DNA from: Methylobacterium pseudosasicola
Lineage (GTDB): Bacteria; Pseudomonadota; Alphaproteobacteria; Rhizobiales; Beijerinckiaceae
Assembly: GCF_900114535.1 (NCBI RefSeq)
Contig: NZ_FOTK01000029.1
Location: forward strand, 1 to 64,000
Direction of reading: 5' to 3'
DNA: 64,000 nucleotides
Shown here: positions 51,952 through 60,985 of the stretch, piece after piece
Layout: each line of letters starts with the position of its first letter
Position numbering within the stretch: position 1 is the stretch's first letter
The notes under the pieces: generated by a model
Seen by the model: only the letters and a program-made list of their open reading frames with translations
The model's database searches: none
Told to the model about the DNA's origin: nothing
Translations under genes and position numbers: made by a program

Positions 51952-53093
51952 TGGCCGGCCTCGCTTTCGACAGCCTCCGCGACCCCGCCCGCTGGATCGC
52001 CCGGGACCGGCCCGGCGTCGCCGCCGCGCCCGCCCTGGCGCTGGCGAACGAGACCCGGATAGCGGGCACCGTGCGGTTCGAGGCGGTGTCCAAGACCTAC
52101 CTGTCCGCCGCCGGCCCGGTGCAGGCTCTCGATTCTGTCGATCTCGACGTACCGGCGGGGGCGATCTTCGGCATCATCGGCCGCTCGGGGGCAGGCAAGT
52201 CGAGCCTGCTGCGCACGGTCAACCGGCTGGAGGAGCCGACATCCGGCCGCGTGCTGGTCGACGGCGAGCCGATCGAGGCGCTGGACACGGAGGGGCTCGT
52301 GGCCCTGCGCCGGCGCGTCGGCATGATCTTCCAGCATTTCAACCTGCTCTCAGCCAAGACCGTGCGCGGGAACGTGGCGCTGCCGCTCAAGGCCGCCGGC
52401 CTGCCGAAGCCCGAGATCGCCGCGCGGGTCGATGAGGCGCTGCGCCTCGTCGGGCTCGAGGGCAAAGCGGACACCTATCCGTCGCGGCTCTCGGGTGGCC
52501 AGAAGCAGCGCGTGGGCATCGCCCGCGCCCTCGTCAGCCGTCCGGAAATCCTGCTCTGCGACGAGGCGACCTCGGCCCTCGACCCGGAAACGACGCTGAC
52601 AATCCTGAACCTGTTGCGGGACATCAACCGGCGGCTCGGGATCACCATCATCCTGATCACCCATGAGATGAGCGTGATCCGGGAGATCTGCAGCGATGTG
52701 GTCGTGCTGGAGACGGGGCGGGTGGTCGAGACCGGACCGGTATGGCGGGTATTCGGCGCGCCCGAACATCCCACCACCCGGGCGCTCCTCGAACCGCTGA
52801 GCCGCGGCCTGCCTGCGGATCTGGCCGCCCGGCTCCAGCCGCATCCCGCCCCGGGAACCGCGACGGTGCTGGCGATTACCTTCTCCGGGCAGGCCGCCCC
52901 CGACCTGTCGGCCCTGGTCGCGGTCGTCGGCGCACCGGTGCGGCTGCTCCAGGCCGGCATCGAGCGGATCCAGGGCCACGCGGTCGGCCGGATGCTGGTC
53001 GCCGTCGACGGTGCGGGGCCGGACGCGGAGGAGCGGCTGCGCGGGCTCGGAGGAACCATCGAGAGGATCGGGTATGTCGCCGCAGATGATTGA
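51951..53093 (+). CDS. metN: MetN-type ABC transporter ATP-binding protein
   Basis: 380 aa. Walker A GRSGAGKSS, signature LSGGQKQRVGIARAL, Walker B ILLCDEATSALD. The C-terminal ~90 residues form a NIL-type regulatory domain that in MetN binds methionine to inhibit transport. ATG overlaps the MetQ stop by one base. A ~30-residue N-terminal extension is unusual. Confidence 0.9.
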   Translation: MAGLAFDSLRDPARWIARDRPGVAAAPALALANETRIAGTVRFEAVSKTYLSAAGPVQALDSVDLDVPAGAIFGIIGRSGAGKSSLLRTVNRLEEPTSGRVLVDGEPIEALDTEGLVALRRRVGMIFQHFNLLSAKTVRGNVALPLKAAGLPKPEIAARVDEALRLVGLEGKADTYPSRLSGGQKQRVGIARALVSRPEILLCDEATSALDPETTLTILNLLRDINRRLGITIILITHEMSVIREICSDVVVLETGRVVETGPVWRVFGAPEHPTTRALLEPLSRGLPADLAARLQPHPAPGTATVLAITFSGQAAPDLSALVAVVGAPVRLLQAGIERIQGHAVGRMLVAVDGAGPDAEERLRGLGGTIERIGYVAADD

Positions 53094-53727
53094 CCGCCTC
53101 TGGCAGGCTTTCCTCGACACGCTGGTCATGGTCGGTGTCTCGGCCGGGATCGCGGTGCTCGCCGGCATCCCGCTCGCGCTGTTCCTGGTCACTTCGGAGC
53201 CCGGCGGCATCTTCCCGGCGCCGAAGGCCAACCGGGTGGTCGGGACGATCGTCAACGGCTTCCGGGCCGTGCCGTTCATCGTCCTGCTGGTGGCGCTGAT
53301 CCCGTTCACCCGTCTGGTGACGGGCACCACCATCGGTGTCTGGGCGGCGATCGTCCCGCTCTCGGTCAGCGCGACGCCGTTCTTCGCCCGGATCGCCGAG
53401 GTCTCGCTCAGGGAAGTGGATGCCGGGCTGATCGAGGCGGCCCAATCCATCGGCTGCCGGCGCCGGCACATCCTGCTCCACGTGCTCCTGCCCGAGGCGC
53501 TGCCGGGGATCCTGGGCGGCTTCACGATCACGGTCGTCTCGATGATCGGCGCCTCCGCCATGGCCGGGGCGGTCGGCGCCGGCGGCCTCGGCGATGTCGC
53601 GATCCGGTACGGCTACCAGCGCTTCGACACCACCGTGATGGCGGCGGTGATCGCGGTGCTGATCGCGCTGGTCTGCCTGGTGCAATTCACGGGCGACTTC
53701 GCGGTGCGGCGCCTGCGTGCCCGCTGA
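53074..53727 (+). CDS. metI: MetI-type ABC transporter permease
   Basis: 217 aa with five helices and the MetI hallmark motif MIGASAMAGAVGAGGLGDVAIRYGYQRF, as well as NGFRAVPFIVLLVALIPFTR. Overlaps metN by 20 nt. Forms the transport channel with MetN. Confidence 0.92.
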   Translation: MSPQMIDRLWQAFLDTLVMVGVSAGIAVLAGIPLALFLVTSEPGGIFPAPKANRVVGTIVNGFRAVPFIVLLVALIPFTRLVTGTTIGVWAAIVPLSVSATPFFARIAEVSLREVDAGLIEAAQSIGCRRRHILLHVLLPEALPGILGGFTITVVSMIGASAMAGAVGAGGLGDVAIRYGYQRFDTTVMAAVIAVLIALVCLVQFTGDFAVRRLRAR

Positions 53728-53773
53728 CGGTCCCGCATCCCGGCGACCTCTATCCGTTCGAGGTGATCCGACC

Positions 53774-54997
53774 ATGACTCTGGACCGTGCCGACGACCGG
53801 CGCCCGCTGCCCCCCACCCGACCGTACCGGATCCGCACCGACGCGGAGGCGATCGAAATCGCCCGGGCGGTTGCTGCCCGCTTTGCCGAGGGTGCCGCAG
53901 AGCGCGACCGCGACCGAATTCTGCCCTGGGCCGAGATCGAGGCGTTCACGGCGAGCGGCCTCGGCGGCATCACCGTGCCGCGGGCCTATGGCGGCGCCGA
54001 TGTCGCGCACGCGACGCTGGCCGAGGTGTTCGCCACCCTGGCCGCCGCCGACGGCTCGGCCGCGCAGATCCCGCAGAGCCAGTTCGGCGTGCTGGCGCTG
54101 GTGCGGGCGGCCGCGAGCCCCGAGCAACAGGCGCAGATCTACGGCGCGGTGCTGTCCGGCTACCGGATCGGAAATGCCGGGCCGTCCCGCAACGGCAAGG
54201 CGATCACCCAGGTGGAGACGCGGCTCGCGGAAGGGCCGGAGGGCAACCGCCTCAGCGGCACGCGCTTCTATTCCACCGGTGCTCTCTTCGCCCACTGGAT
54301 CCCGACCCGTGCCGTGGCCTCCGATGGCCGGCCGCTCTTGGTCTGGACGCGCCGGGACGCCCCGGGCGTGCGGGTCGTGGACGATTGGCAGGGGTTCGGG
54401 CAGCGCACCACCGCGAGTGGCACGGTGGTGTTCGAGGACGCCCCGATCGAGGACAGCCTGACCATCGAGCTCGCGCCCCTGGCCGAGCGGCCGGCCCTGT
54501 TCGGCCCGGTCTCGCAGCTCGTGCAGGCGGCGATCGATGCCGGGATCGCCCGGGGGGCGACCGACGCCGCCCTGGACTTCGTGCGGACCCGGACGCGGCC
54601 TTATCCCTTCACCGTCGAGACCATCACCGAGGATCCGCACATCCTTGGCGAGGTCGGGCGGTTGGAGGTTGATCTGCATGCCGCCGAGGAAGTCCTCGCC
54701 CGCGCCGGCCGGACGCTGGATCGCATCGCCGCCGCCCCGGTCACCGCTCAGAGCTCGGCCGAGGCGTCCGTCGCCGTCGCCGAGGCCAAGATCCTCACCA
54801 CCGAGATCGCGCTCGAAGCTTCCGAGCGCCTGCTGGAACTTGCCGGCGCCTCGGCGACGCGCGAGAGCACCAATCTCGGCCGGTTCTGGCGCGACGCGCG
54901 GGTGCACACGCTGCACGATCCGGTGCGCTGGAAATACCACCTGCTCGGGGATTACACCCTCAACGGCGCGCTGCCCGCCCGGCACCAGTGGAACTGA
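53774..54997 (+). CDS. sfnB: SfnB family acyl-CoA-dehydrogenase-like monooxygenase
   Basis: 407 aa flavoprotein of the DszC/SfnB branch of the acyl-CoA dehydrogenase fold. GLGGITVPRAYGGADV, QIPQSQFG and RVHTLHDPVRWKYHLLGDYTLNG match. SfnB-type proteins act in dimethyl sulfone or sulfur-ester use under sulfate limitation, with FMNH2. Followed by a second, broken copy of the same family 5 nt downstream. Confidence 0.87.
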   Translation: MTLDRADDRRPLPPTRPYRIRTDAEAIEIARAVAARFAEGAAERDRDRILPWAEIEAFTASGLGGITVPRAYGGADVAHATLAEVFATLAAADGSAAQIPQSQFGVLALVRAAASPEQQAQIYGAVLSGYRIGNAGPSRNGKAITQVETRLAEGPEGNRLSGTRFYSTGALFAHWIPTRAVASDGRPLLVWTRRDAPGVRVVDDWQGFGQRTTASGTVVFEDAPIEDSLTIELAPLAERPALFGPVSQLVQAAIDAGIARGATDAALDFVRTRTRPYPFTVETITEDPHILGEVGRLEVDLHAAEEVLARAGRTLDRIAAAPVTAQSSAEASVAVAEAKILTTEIALEASERLLELAGASATRESTNLGRFWRDARVHTLHDPVRWKYHLLGDYTLNGALPARHQWN

Positions 54998-55002
54998 GGG
55001 CC

Positions 55003-56241
55003 ATGCCGCTTCAGCCGCACGAATCCGCCTTCACCCGGCAGCCCGCGCCGCCCCGTCCGGTGCCGGTACTCGCTGACGATGCCGTCGCGCTTGCCGCCGC
55101 TCGGGCTCTGGCCGCCGAATTGGCCGAAGAGGCCGTCACGCGCGATCTCGACCGCCGGATGCCCTTCGCCGAGATCGAGCGCTTCACCGAGACCGGCCTC
55201 TGGGCGATCACGGTGCCACGCGAATACGGCGGCGCCGGCGTGAACGCCGCCACGGTCGCGCAGGTGATCGCGATCATCGCGGCGGCGGACGGGTCGATCG
55301 GCCAGATCCCGCAAAACCATTTCTACGCCCTCGAAGTGCTCCGCAATGGCGGCACCGAGGCGCAGTAGCGTTATCTCTACGGGCGGGTCCTGGCCGGCGA
55401 GCGGTTCGGCAACGCGCTTGCCGAGATCGGCCAGCGGGACCACACCCGCCGGACGCGGCTCGTGCGCGATCCCTCCGGCTGGACCGTAGAGGGGCGCAAA
55501 TATTACTGCACCGGCTCGCTGTTCGCCCACCGCATCCCCACGATGGTCAATGCCGAGGAGGAGGGCAGGGCGGTCGCCTATCTGGTGTTCATCCCCCGGG
55601 ACGCCCCCGGCGTGACCCTGGTGGACGATTGGGACGGGTTCGGCCAGCGGATCACCGGCTCGGGCTCGATCGTGTTCGACCGGGTCCGGGTCGAGCCGGA
55701 CTGGGTGGTTCCGTTCCAGGCCTCGATGGATCGCCCCACCGCCATCGGCCCGTTCGCGCAGATCCTGCATGCTGGGATCGATCTCGGCATCGGCCAGGGC
55801 GCCTTCGCGGCGACGCTGCCCTTCGTGCGGGACCGGGCCCGGCCCTGGATCGATTCCGGGGTTTCGCGGGCGCGCGAGGATCCCCTGACCCTCCACGCCC
55901 TCGGCGACGTGCGGGTGCGCTTGGCCGCAGCCGACGCCCTGCTGGAGCGGGCCGGCCGCTTCGTCGATGCCGCGCAGGCCGAGCCCGACGCGGACAGCGT
56001 CGCGGCGGCCTCCGTGGCGGTGGCCGAGGCCCGGGCTTCCAGTCACCGGGCCGGGCTGCTCGCCGCCAACAAGCTCTTCGAACTCGGCGGCACCTCCGCC
56101 ACCGACCGAGCTCAGGCCCTGGACCGCTACTGGCGCAACGTCCGCACCCACACGCTGCACGATCCCGTGCGGTGGAAATACCACTGGATCGGCGCCTACC
56201 ACCTCGACGGCCGGCTGCCGCCCCGGCACGGAGCGCTCTGA
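55003..56241 (+). pseudogene. Second SfnB-like gene interrupted by an in-frame amber codon
   Basis: The frame from ATG 55003 to TGA 56241 would encode 412 aa closely related to the preceding SfnB, with intact N-terminus (WAITVPREYGGAGVN, QIPQNHFYALEVLRNGG) and C-terminus (HTLHDPVRWKYHWIGAYHLDG). A TAG at 55366-55368, after GGTEAQ, breaks it; reading frame and homology continue on the other side (RYLYGRVLAGERFGNALAE). In relatives that position is usually Lys or Gln, so one base change from AAG or CAG would explain it. Amber suppression, sequencing error or a recent mutation are all possible. An internal ATG at 55462 would restart only the last two thirds. Confidence 0.85.
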
Positions 56242-57623
56242 TGGCCGCCAGAAAGCAGATCCGGCTGAACGCGTTCAACATGAACTGCGTCGGCCACATC
56301 AATCACGGCCTGTGGACCCATCCGCGCGACCGCTCATCGGAATACAACACCCTCGGCTACTGGACCGATCAGGCGAAGCTCCTGGAGCGCGGCCTGTTCG
56401 ACGGGCTGTTCATCGCTGACATCAGCGGCGTCTACGACATCTACGGCGGCGGCATCGACGTGACCGCCCGGGAGGCGGTGCAACTCCCGGTCAACGACCC
56501 GAGCCTGCTGGTGCCGGCCATGGCGGCGGTGACCGAGCATCTCGGCTTCGGGGTGACGGTGAACGTCCACACCGAGGCGCCCTACACCTTCGCCCGGCGA
56601 CTCTCGACCCTCGACCACCTGACCGGCGGCCGCATCGGCTGGAACATCGTCACCGGCTATCTCGACAGCGCCCATCGCGGCCAGAGCGGCGGCACCCTGC
56701 CAGCCCATGACCGGCGCTACGACTATGCCGACGAGTATCTCGAGGTCCTCTACAAGCTCTGGGAAGGCAGTTGGGACGACGCGGCCGTGCGCCGCGACCG
56801 GGAAGCCCGGGTGTTCAGCGATCCGGCGCATATCCGGCCGGTCTCGCATCACGGCGAGTTCTTCGAGGTCGAGGGCTATCACCTGTCCGAGCCGTCGGTG
56901 CAGCGGACCCCGGTCCTCTACCAGGCGGGCGCGTCGGGCCGCGGCCGGGCCTTCGCGGGGCGCCACGCCGAATGCGTGTTCATCTCCGCCCGCGACCGCG
57001 GCGCGGCCCGTGAGGCCGTTCGCGCCATTCGCGCCGAGGCGGTGTCGGCCGGGCGCCAGCCGGACGACATCAAGGTGTTCGTCGGCCTGGCGGTGATCCC
57101 CGGTCGCAGCCGGGCCGAGGCCGAGGAGAAGCGCGCCGAGTACCGGCGCTATGCCAACCCGGAGGCGGGCCTGGCGCATTTCTCCGCCTCGACGGGGATC
57201 GACTTCGCCCGTTACGGCCTCGACGACCCGATTCCCTACGCCCCCGGCAACGCCATCCAATCCGCCACCGCGGCCGCGGCTAAGCGCGGATTGACGAAGC
57301 GCGACCTCCTGGCTGAGCTGGAGCTCGGCGGCCGCTACGCGGTGCTGGCCGGCGACGCGGTGTCGATCGCCGACGAGCTCCAGGCCTGGGTGGAGGAGGG
57401 CGAGGTCGACGGGTTCAACCTCAGCCGCATCGTCGTGCCGGAGAGCTTTGCCGACTTCATCGACATCGTGATCCCGGAGCTGCAGGACCGGGGGCTCTAC
57501 AAGACCGCCTACGCGGATGGGTCGTACCGGCGGAAGCTGTTCGGGCAGGGCGACCGGCTGCCGGAACGCCATGCCGCCCAGGCGTTTCGCGGGCTGGCGG
57601 CCGGTCGAAAGCAGTCGGCCTGA
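56241..57623 (+). CDS. LLM-class FMN-dependent monooxygenase (DszA/NtaA group)
   Basis: 460 aa. NAFNMNCVGHINHGLWTHP, FDGLFIADISGVYD, RRLSTLDHLTGGRIGWNIVTG and GFNLSRIVVPESFADFIDIV identify the group that includes dibenzothiophene sulfone monooxygenase. Starts with one-base overlap of the broken sfnB. Last gene of the rightward MetQQNI-SfnB operon and probably uses the transported organosulfur compound, with an external flavin reductase. Confidence 0.9.
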   Translation: MAARKQIRLNAFNMNCVGHINHGLWTHPRDRSSEYNTLGYWTDQAKLLERGLFDGLFIADISGVYDIYGGGIDVTAREAVQLPVNDPSLLVPAMAAVTEHLGFGVTVNVHTEAPYTFARRLSTLDHLTGGRIGWNIVTGYLDSAHRGQSGGTLPAHDRRYDYADEYLEVLYKLWEGSWDDAAVRRDREARVFSDPAHIRPVSHHGEFFEVEGYHLSEPSVQRTPVLYQAGASGRGRAFAGRHAECVFISARDRGAAREAVRAIRAEAVSAGRQPDDIKVFVGLAVIPGRSRAEAEEKRAEYRRYANPEAGLAHFSASTGIDFARYGLDDPIPYAPGNAIQSATAAAAKRGLTKRDLLAELELGGRYAVLAGDAVSIADELQAWVEEGEVDGFNLSRIVVPESFADFIDIVIPELQDRGLYKTAYADGSYRRKLFGQGDRLPERHAAQAFRGLAAGRKQSA

Positions 57624-57654
57624 TTTGCACCGACCGAAAGGCTGGCCGATCAGA

Positions 57655-57700
57655 AAACAAAAAAGAAACCCGACCGCGCGTGAGCGCGACCGGGCTTCTG
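57655..57700 (-). terminator. Terminator after the DUF2076 gene (possibly bidirectional)
   Basis: On the minus strand CCCG-GTC-GCGC, loop TCAC, GCGC-GGT-CGGG forms a stem with a 3x3 internal loop followed by TTTCTTTTTTG. It may also serve the rightward LLM operon. Confidence 0.7.
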
Positions 57701-57719
57701 TTGGCGTGGTTGGGCGCGA

Positions 57720-58487
57720 TCAGGTCCAGTCGCTGTCGTCGCCGCCACCGAGATCGCCGCCGAAGTCACCGGACGGATCGCTGAAGCTGGCATCCTGGAA
57801 GTCGTTACCGCCACCGCTACCGCCGCCGTCGAGGGCGGAGCCGAGGTCTTGGTTGCCGCCGTCGCCGTAATAGTTGTTCACGACCGTCTCGCCGCCGCCG
57901 CCGAGGCCCGCCGCCGCGGCACTGCCGAGGCTCGAATGGCCGCCCGCGAAGGCATTCGACAGGGCGCTGCCGAGGAGCATGCCGCCGGCCGCGCCGGCCG
58001 CCATCGGGAGCGCAGTCGCCATGAAGCCGCCGCCCCGGGCCGGGGCCTGAGGCTGGCCGCCCCACGGACCACCCTGCTGCTGCGGCGGGTATCCCGGCTG
58101 CTGCTGTGGGTAGCCTTGCTGGGGATAACCCTGCGGGGCGCCACCGCCGCCGCCCCAGGGTTGGCCGGCCGGGCGCTGCTGCTGGCCGTAGCCGGGCTGC
58201 GGCTCCTGGCGCTGGCTGCCGCCGCCGAAGATGCTCGACAGGAAGCCGCCGCCACCGGAGGACTGGGCCGGCGCCGCCTGGCTGCGTGCCTGCTCGAGCT
58301 GCTGGTTCAGGCTCTTGATCGCCTCTTCCTGCACGTAGATCAGCTGCGCCATCGCGTAGGGGGCGTAGGGCTGCGTGCGGAGCTTGTCGGCGATGAAGCG
58401 CTCGGCCTCCGCGTCGCGGGGCTGGCTCTGGGCCTGCTCCAGGCGCTGGAAGATGCCGGAGATGACGTCGCGTTCTTCGCTATTCAT
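57720..58487 (-). CDS. DUF2076 domain-containing protein
   Basis: 255 aa. N-terminal helical part MNSEERDVISGIFQRLEQAQ...AEAERFIADKLRTQPYAPYAM defines DUF2076; then a Gly/Gln/Pro-rich low-complexity stretch, a glycine-zipper-like hydrophobic segment (TALPMAAGAAGGMLLGSALSNAF) and an acidic tail ending SDWT. It may be an envelope-associated membrane protein; the function is not known. GGAGGAGAAC lies before the ATG. Confidence 0.88.
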   Translation of the reverse strand: MNSEERDVISGIFQRLEQAQSQPRDAEAERFIADKLRTQPYAPYAMAQLIYVQEEAIKSLNQQLEQARSQAAPAQSSGGGGFLSSIFGGGSQRQEPQPGYGQQQRPAGQPWGGGGGAPQGYPQQGYPQQQPGYPPQQQGGPWGGQPQAPARGGGFMATALPMAAGAAGGMLLGSALSNAFAGGHSSLGSAAAAGLGGGGETVVNNYYGDGGNQDLGSALDGGGSGGGNDFQDASFSDPSGDFGGDLGGGDDSDWT

Positions 58488-58623
58488 GGAGTTCTCCTCC
58501 TCGAGTCGTACCCGCGGGCTCGAACGCGCCGCACGGCCGCAGAGGACATGGGGGTGCGGTGACGCTTTGTCAGGGGAGGTTGCGAAAACTTCATCCACGC
58601 CCAGGAGGTGAAACCAGGACGCG

Positions 58624-58653
58624 AAAAAGCCCGACCTCCCGGCCGGGCTTTTT
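58624..58653 (-). terminator. Rho-independent terminator after the porin gene
   Basis: AAAAAGCCCG and CGGGCTTTTT pair perfectly around a 10-nt loop, giving a T run in either direction. It follows the leftward porin stop by about 48 nt. Confidence 0.88.
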
Positions 58654-58700
58654 CATCCGTTGCGATCGGCTCGGCGCGGCTGGCGCGCCGAGCCCGGGTC

Positions 58701-59555
58701 TTAGTACGAGCCGAACTTGTAGTTCAGGCCGGCGCGGACCACGGCGAACTCGTCGTCGCGGCGACCGATCGGGGTCACGTAGGCCGGGGCCAGGTTGGCG
58801 GCGTTGACGAGCAGGACACCCTGGTTGCGGGTGCCGCGGTCGAGGTTCACGTACAGGCCTTCGACCTTGAGCGTGACGGCCGAGGAGCGGAAGAAGTTCA
58901 GGAACGAGTCGGTGGGCAGGGCGTACTCGATGCCGCCGCCGACCGCGTAGCCGGTGCGGAAGCTGTCGTTGCCGGCGTAGCCGCCGAAGGAGCGGTCGGC
59001 GCTGCCCGAGCCGTAGGCGAAGCCGCCGGTGCCGTACACGAGGGTGCGGTCGAAGGCGTAGCCGAGGCGGCCGCGCACGGTGCCGAAGTAGTCGAGGCTG
59101 GCCAGGCCGCGCGGGTCGTTGAGGATCAGGCCGGGCGCGATCGCGCCGCCGCTGACGAAGGCGTTGTTCCGGTCGCGGCCGAAGTCGAGGTACTGGGCGT
59201 CGGCCTCGATGCCGACGACCACGCCCGAGCCCGGGGTGAACTGGTAGTTGTAGCCGACCTGGGCGCCGCCGGAGAAGCCGTCCTGGCTGCGGTTGCGGAA
59301 GGTGGCGACGGCGGCCGGGCCGCTGGTCAAGCCGACACCGCCCGGCACGACGAAGGTCGAGTTGTTGGAGCGGCTGCTGGCGTCGAAGGCGTAGCCGGCG
59401 TTGATACCGAAATACGCGCCGGTCCAGGTGAACACCGGCACGGGGGTGAACACCGGCGGCGGAGCGGCGCGGCGCGGCAGGTCGGCGGCGAAGGCCGATC
59501 CGGCGAGGGCGACGCCGGCGAGGGCGGTGGCGGCGCGAAGCAGGGCTTTCATCAT
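58701..59555 (-). CDS. Outer-membrane beta-barrel porin (Omp25/31 family)
   Basis: 284 aa. Signal peptide MMKALLRAATALAGVALAGS (cleavage AFA-ADLPRR), then an Omp25/31-like barrel with WTGAYFGINAGYAF, GGAQVGYNYQF, VGIEADAQYLDF, TVRGRLGYAFDRTLVYGTGGFAYG and an aromatic C-terminus (GLNYKFGSY). It is an abundant outer-membrane protein in Rhizobiales. 281 nt of upstream sequence has no other gene. Confidence 0.93.
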   Translation of the reverse strand: MMKALLRAATALAGVALAGSAFAADLPRRAAPPPVFTPVPVFTWTGAYFGINAGYAFDASSRSNNSTFVVPGGVGLTSGPAAVATFRNRSQDGFSGGAQVGYNYQFTPGSGVVVGIEADAQYLDFGRDRNNAFVSGGAIAPGLILNDPRGLASLDYFGTVRGRLGYAFDRTLVYGTGGFAYGSGSADRSFGGYAGNDSFRTGYAVGGGIEYALPTDSFLNFFRSSAVTLKVEGLYVNLDRGTRNQGVLLVNAANLAPAYVTPIGRRDDEFAVVRAGLNYKFGSY

Positions 59556-59836
59556 CTGGTCCTCACTGGTGGTCCCGCGCCGGCCTCACGGGACCGACAC
59601 GGAACACGGATCTGGTTGTCGTCCAGCGGTTCCAGGGCGCTTTGCGCTCTGCGGTATCGCCGACCGCTCGTCGCGGCCCCTTATGGCAATCCGCCGTTTT
59701 TCCCCGGCACCTTGTGCGTCTAAACGCGCCCGAATGGTCAAGGTTCGCTTACGGCCACGCTTTTTTTCGACGACGCGGTTTGACAAAGTGTCGCACCCCC
59801 TGGGCGCCGAAGGCTGCCTTTGGGCATTCGCCCGGG

Positions 59837-60619
59837 TCACGGCGTCAGCGCGATGGCGGAGATCAGGCGTCCGTAATCGGTCTCACCGCGATGCGTGGTC
59901 CGTCGGTAGCTGTAGAACCGCTCCGGATCGGCATAGGTGCAGAGGCCGAGCATCGCGGCTTCACCGATCTCCGCCTCGCCGAGCCGGGCCAGGATGAAGC
60001 CGGGAAGATCGAACTGCGCATGGCCCTCCCGGGCACCCGGCCCGAGGAAGCGTTCCATGCCGGGCGCCTCGGCACGGAAGCGCGCGATGAAATCCGAGCC
60101 GACCTCGTAGGAGGCCTGGCCAATGGTCGGCCCGAGCACGGCCACGATCTGCCGCCGATGGGCACCCAGCGCCTCCATGGCCCGCACCGTCGCCTCGATC
60201 ACGCCGGTGAGCGCGCCCTTCCAGCCGGCATGGGCGGCTCCGACCACGCCGTTCTCGGGATCGGCAAACAGGATCGGCCCGCAATCGGCGGTGGCGATGC
60301 CCAGAGCGAGACCGGGCACCCGCGTCACCATCGCATCGGCCTTCGGGCGGTCCGCGGCCGGGAACGGCGCCTCGACGGTGACCACCGCGGCGGAATGCAC
60401 CTGATACAGGCTGACCAGCCGGTCCGGCGCCAGGCCGAGCTGGGCGCACATTCGCGTCCGGTTCTCGGCGACGCGCTCCGGCACGTCCTGCGAGCCGAGG
60501 CCGCCGTTGAGCGTGGCGTAGATGCCCTCTGAGACGCCGCCGACCCGGGTGAAGAAGGCGTGGCGCACGCCGGCGTGCGAGGAGAGTTCCGGCGCCTCAA
60601 TAAACATACCTGCGGTCAC
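59837..60619 (-). CDS. pgeF: Peptidoglycan editing factor PgeF (laccase-domain, YfiH family)
   Basis: 260 aa. HAFFTRVGGVSEGIYATLN, QVHSAAVV, ADCGPILFADPENGVVGAAHAGWKGAL (Cys and His metal/nucleophile triad) and LCTYADPERFYSYRR are the family signatures. It removes faulty muropeptides in peptidoglycan recycling. GTG 60619 has GGGAG 6 nt upstream; ATG 60607 is an alternative. Downstream of lgt and the methyltransferase in a conserved Rhizobiales order, though a small opposite-strand ORF lies between. Confidence 0.9.
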   Translation of the reverse strand: MTAGMFIEAPELSSHAGVRHAFFTRVGGVSEGIYATLNGGLGSQDVPERVAENRTRMCAQLGLAPDRLVSLYQVHSAAVVTVEAPFPAADRPKADAMVTRVPGLALGIATADCGPILFADPENGVVGAAHAGWKGALTGVIEATVRAMEALGAHRRQIVAVLGPTIGQASYEVGSDFIARFRAEAPGMERFLGPGAREGHAQFDLPGFILARLGEAEIGEAAMLGLCTYADPERFYSYRRTTHRGETDYGRLISAIALTP

Positions 60620-60754
60620 GGTCGGCTCCCTCACGGTCTTGGTGTCGCGCTCGATACCGGAATGGCTGCCCCTTGACGATGTCGTGGAACCGTCAGATTC
60701 TTGCTGCATTGCAGCATGAGTCCGGGTCCCGGACTCATTCCGAGAAGGATCGCA

Positions 60755-60952
60755 ATGTCACGACGGAACGAGAACAACTCCCCGATCGAGACCACCGCGC
60801 AAGAGGCCCCGGAGCGCCGGAGCCAGAGCGCGGCCGAGCATCCCGCCGCGCGTGAGCCCGGCGCCTTCGACCCCTCCGATCCGAACCCGCCGGCGCCTCC
60901 GACGCCCCGGGCGCCGAGCGCCTCCGATGCGGGGTTCGGCTCGTTTGGCTGA
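60755..60952 (+). CDS. Small Pro-rich hypothetical protein
   Basis: 65 aa, MSRRNENNSPIETTAQEAPERRSQ..., rich in Pro, Ala and Ser, with no membrane helix. AAGGA lies 6 nt before the ATG. It is on the opposite strand between pgeF and the methyltransferase; no family recognised. Confidence 0.4.
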   Translation: MSRRNENNSPIETTAQEAPERRSQSAAEHPAAREPGAFDPSDPNPPAPPTPRAPSASDAGFGSFG

Positions 60953-60985
60953 CGACATCCCGAGCCGCCGCCCGGAGACCGAGCC

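Noticed and set aside
58030..58220. CAG/CTG-like short repeats resembling a microsatellite
   Set aside because: They encode the Gln/Gly/Pro-rich linker of the DUF2076 protein, so coding low complexity explains them.
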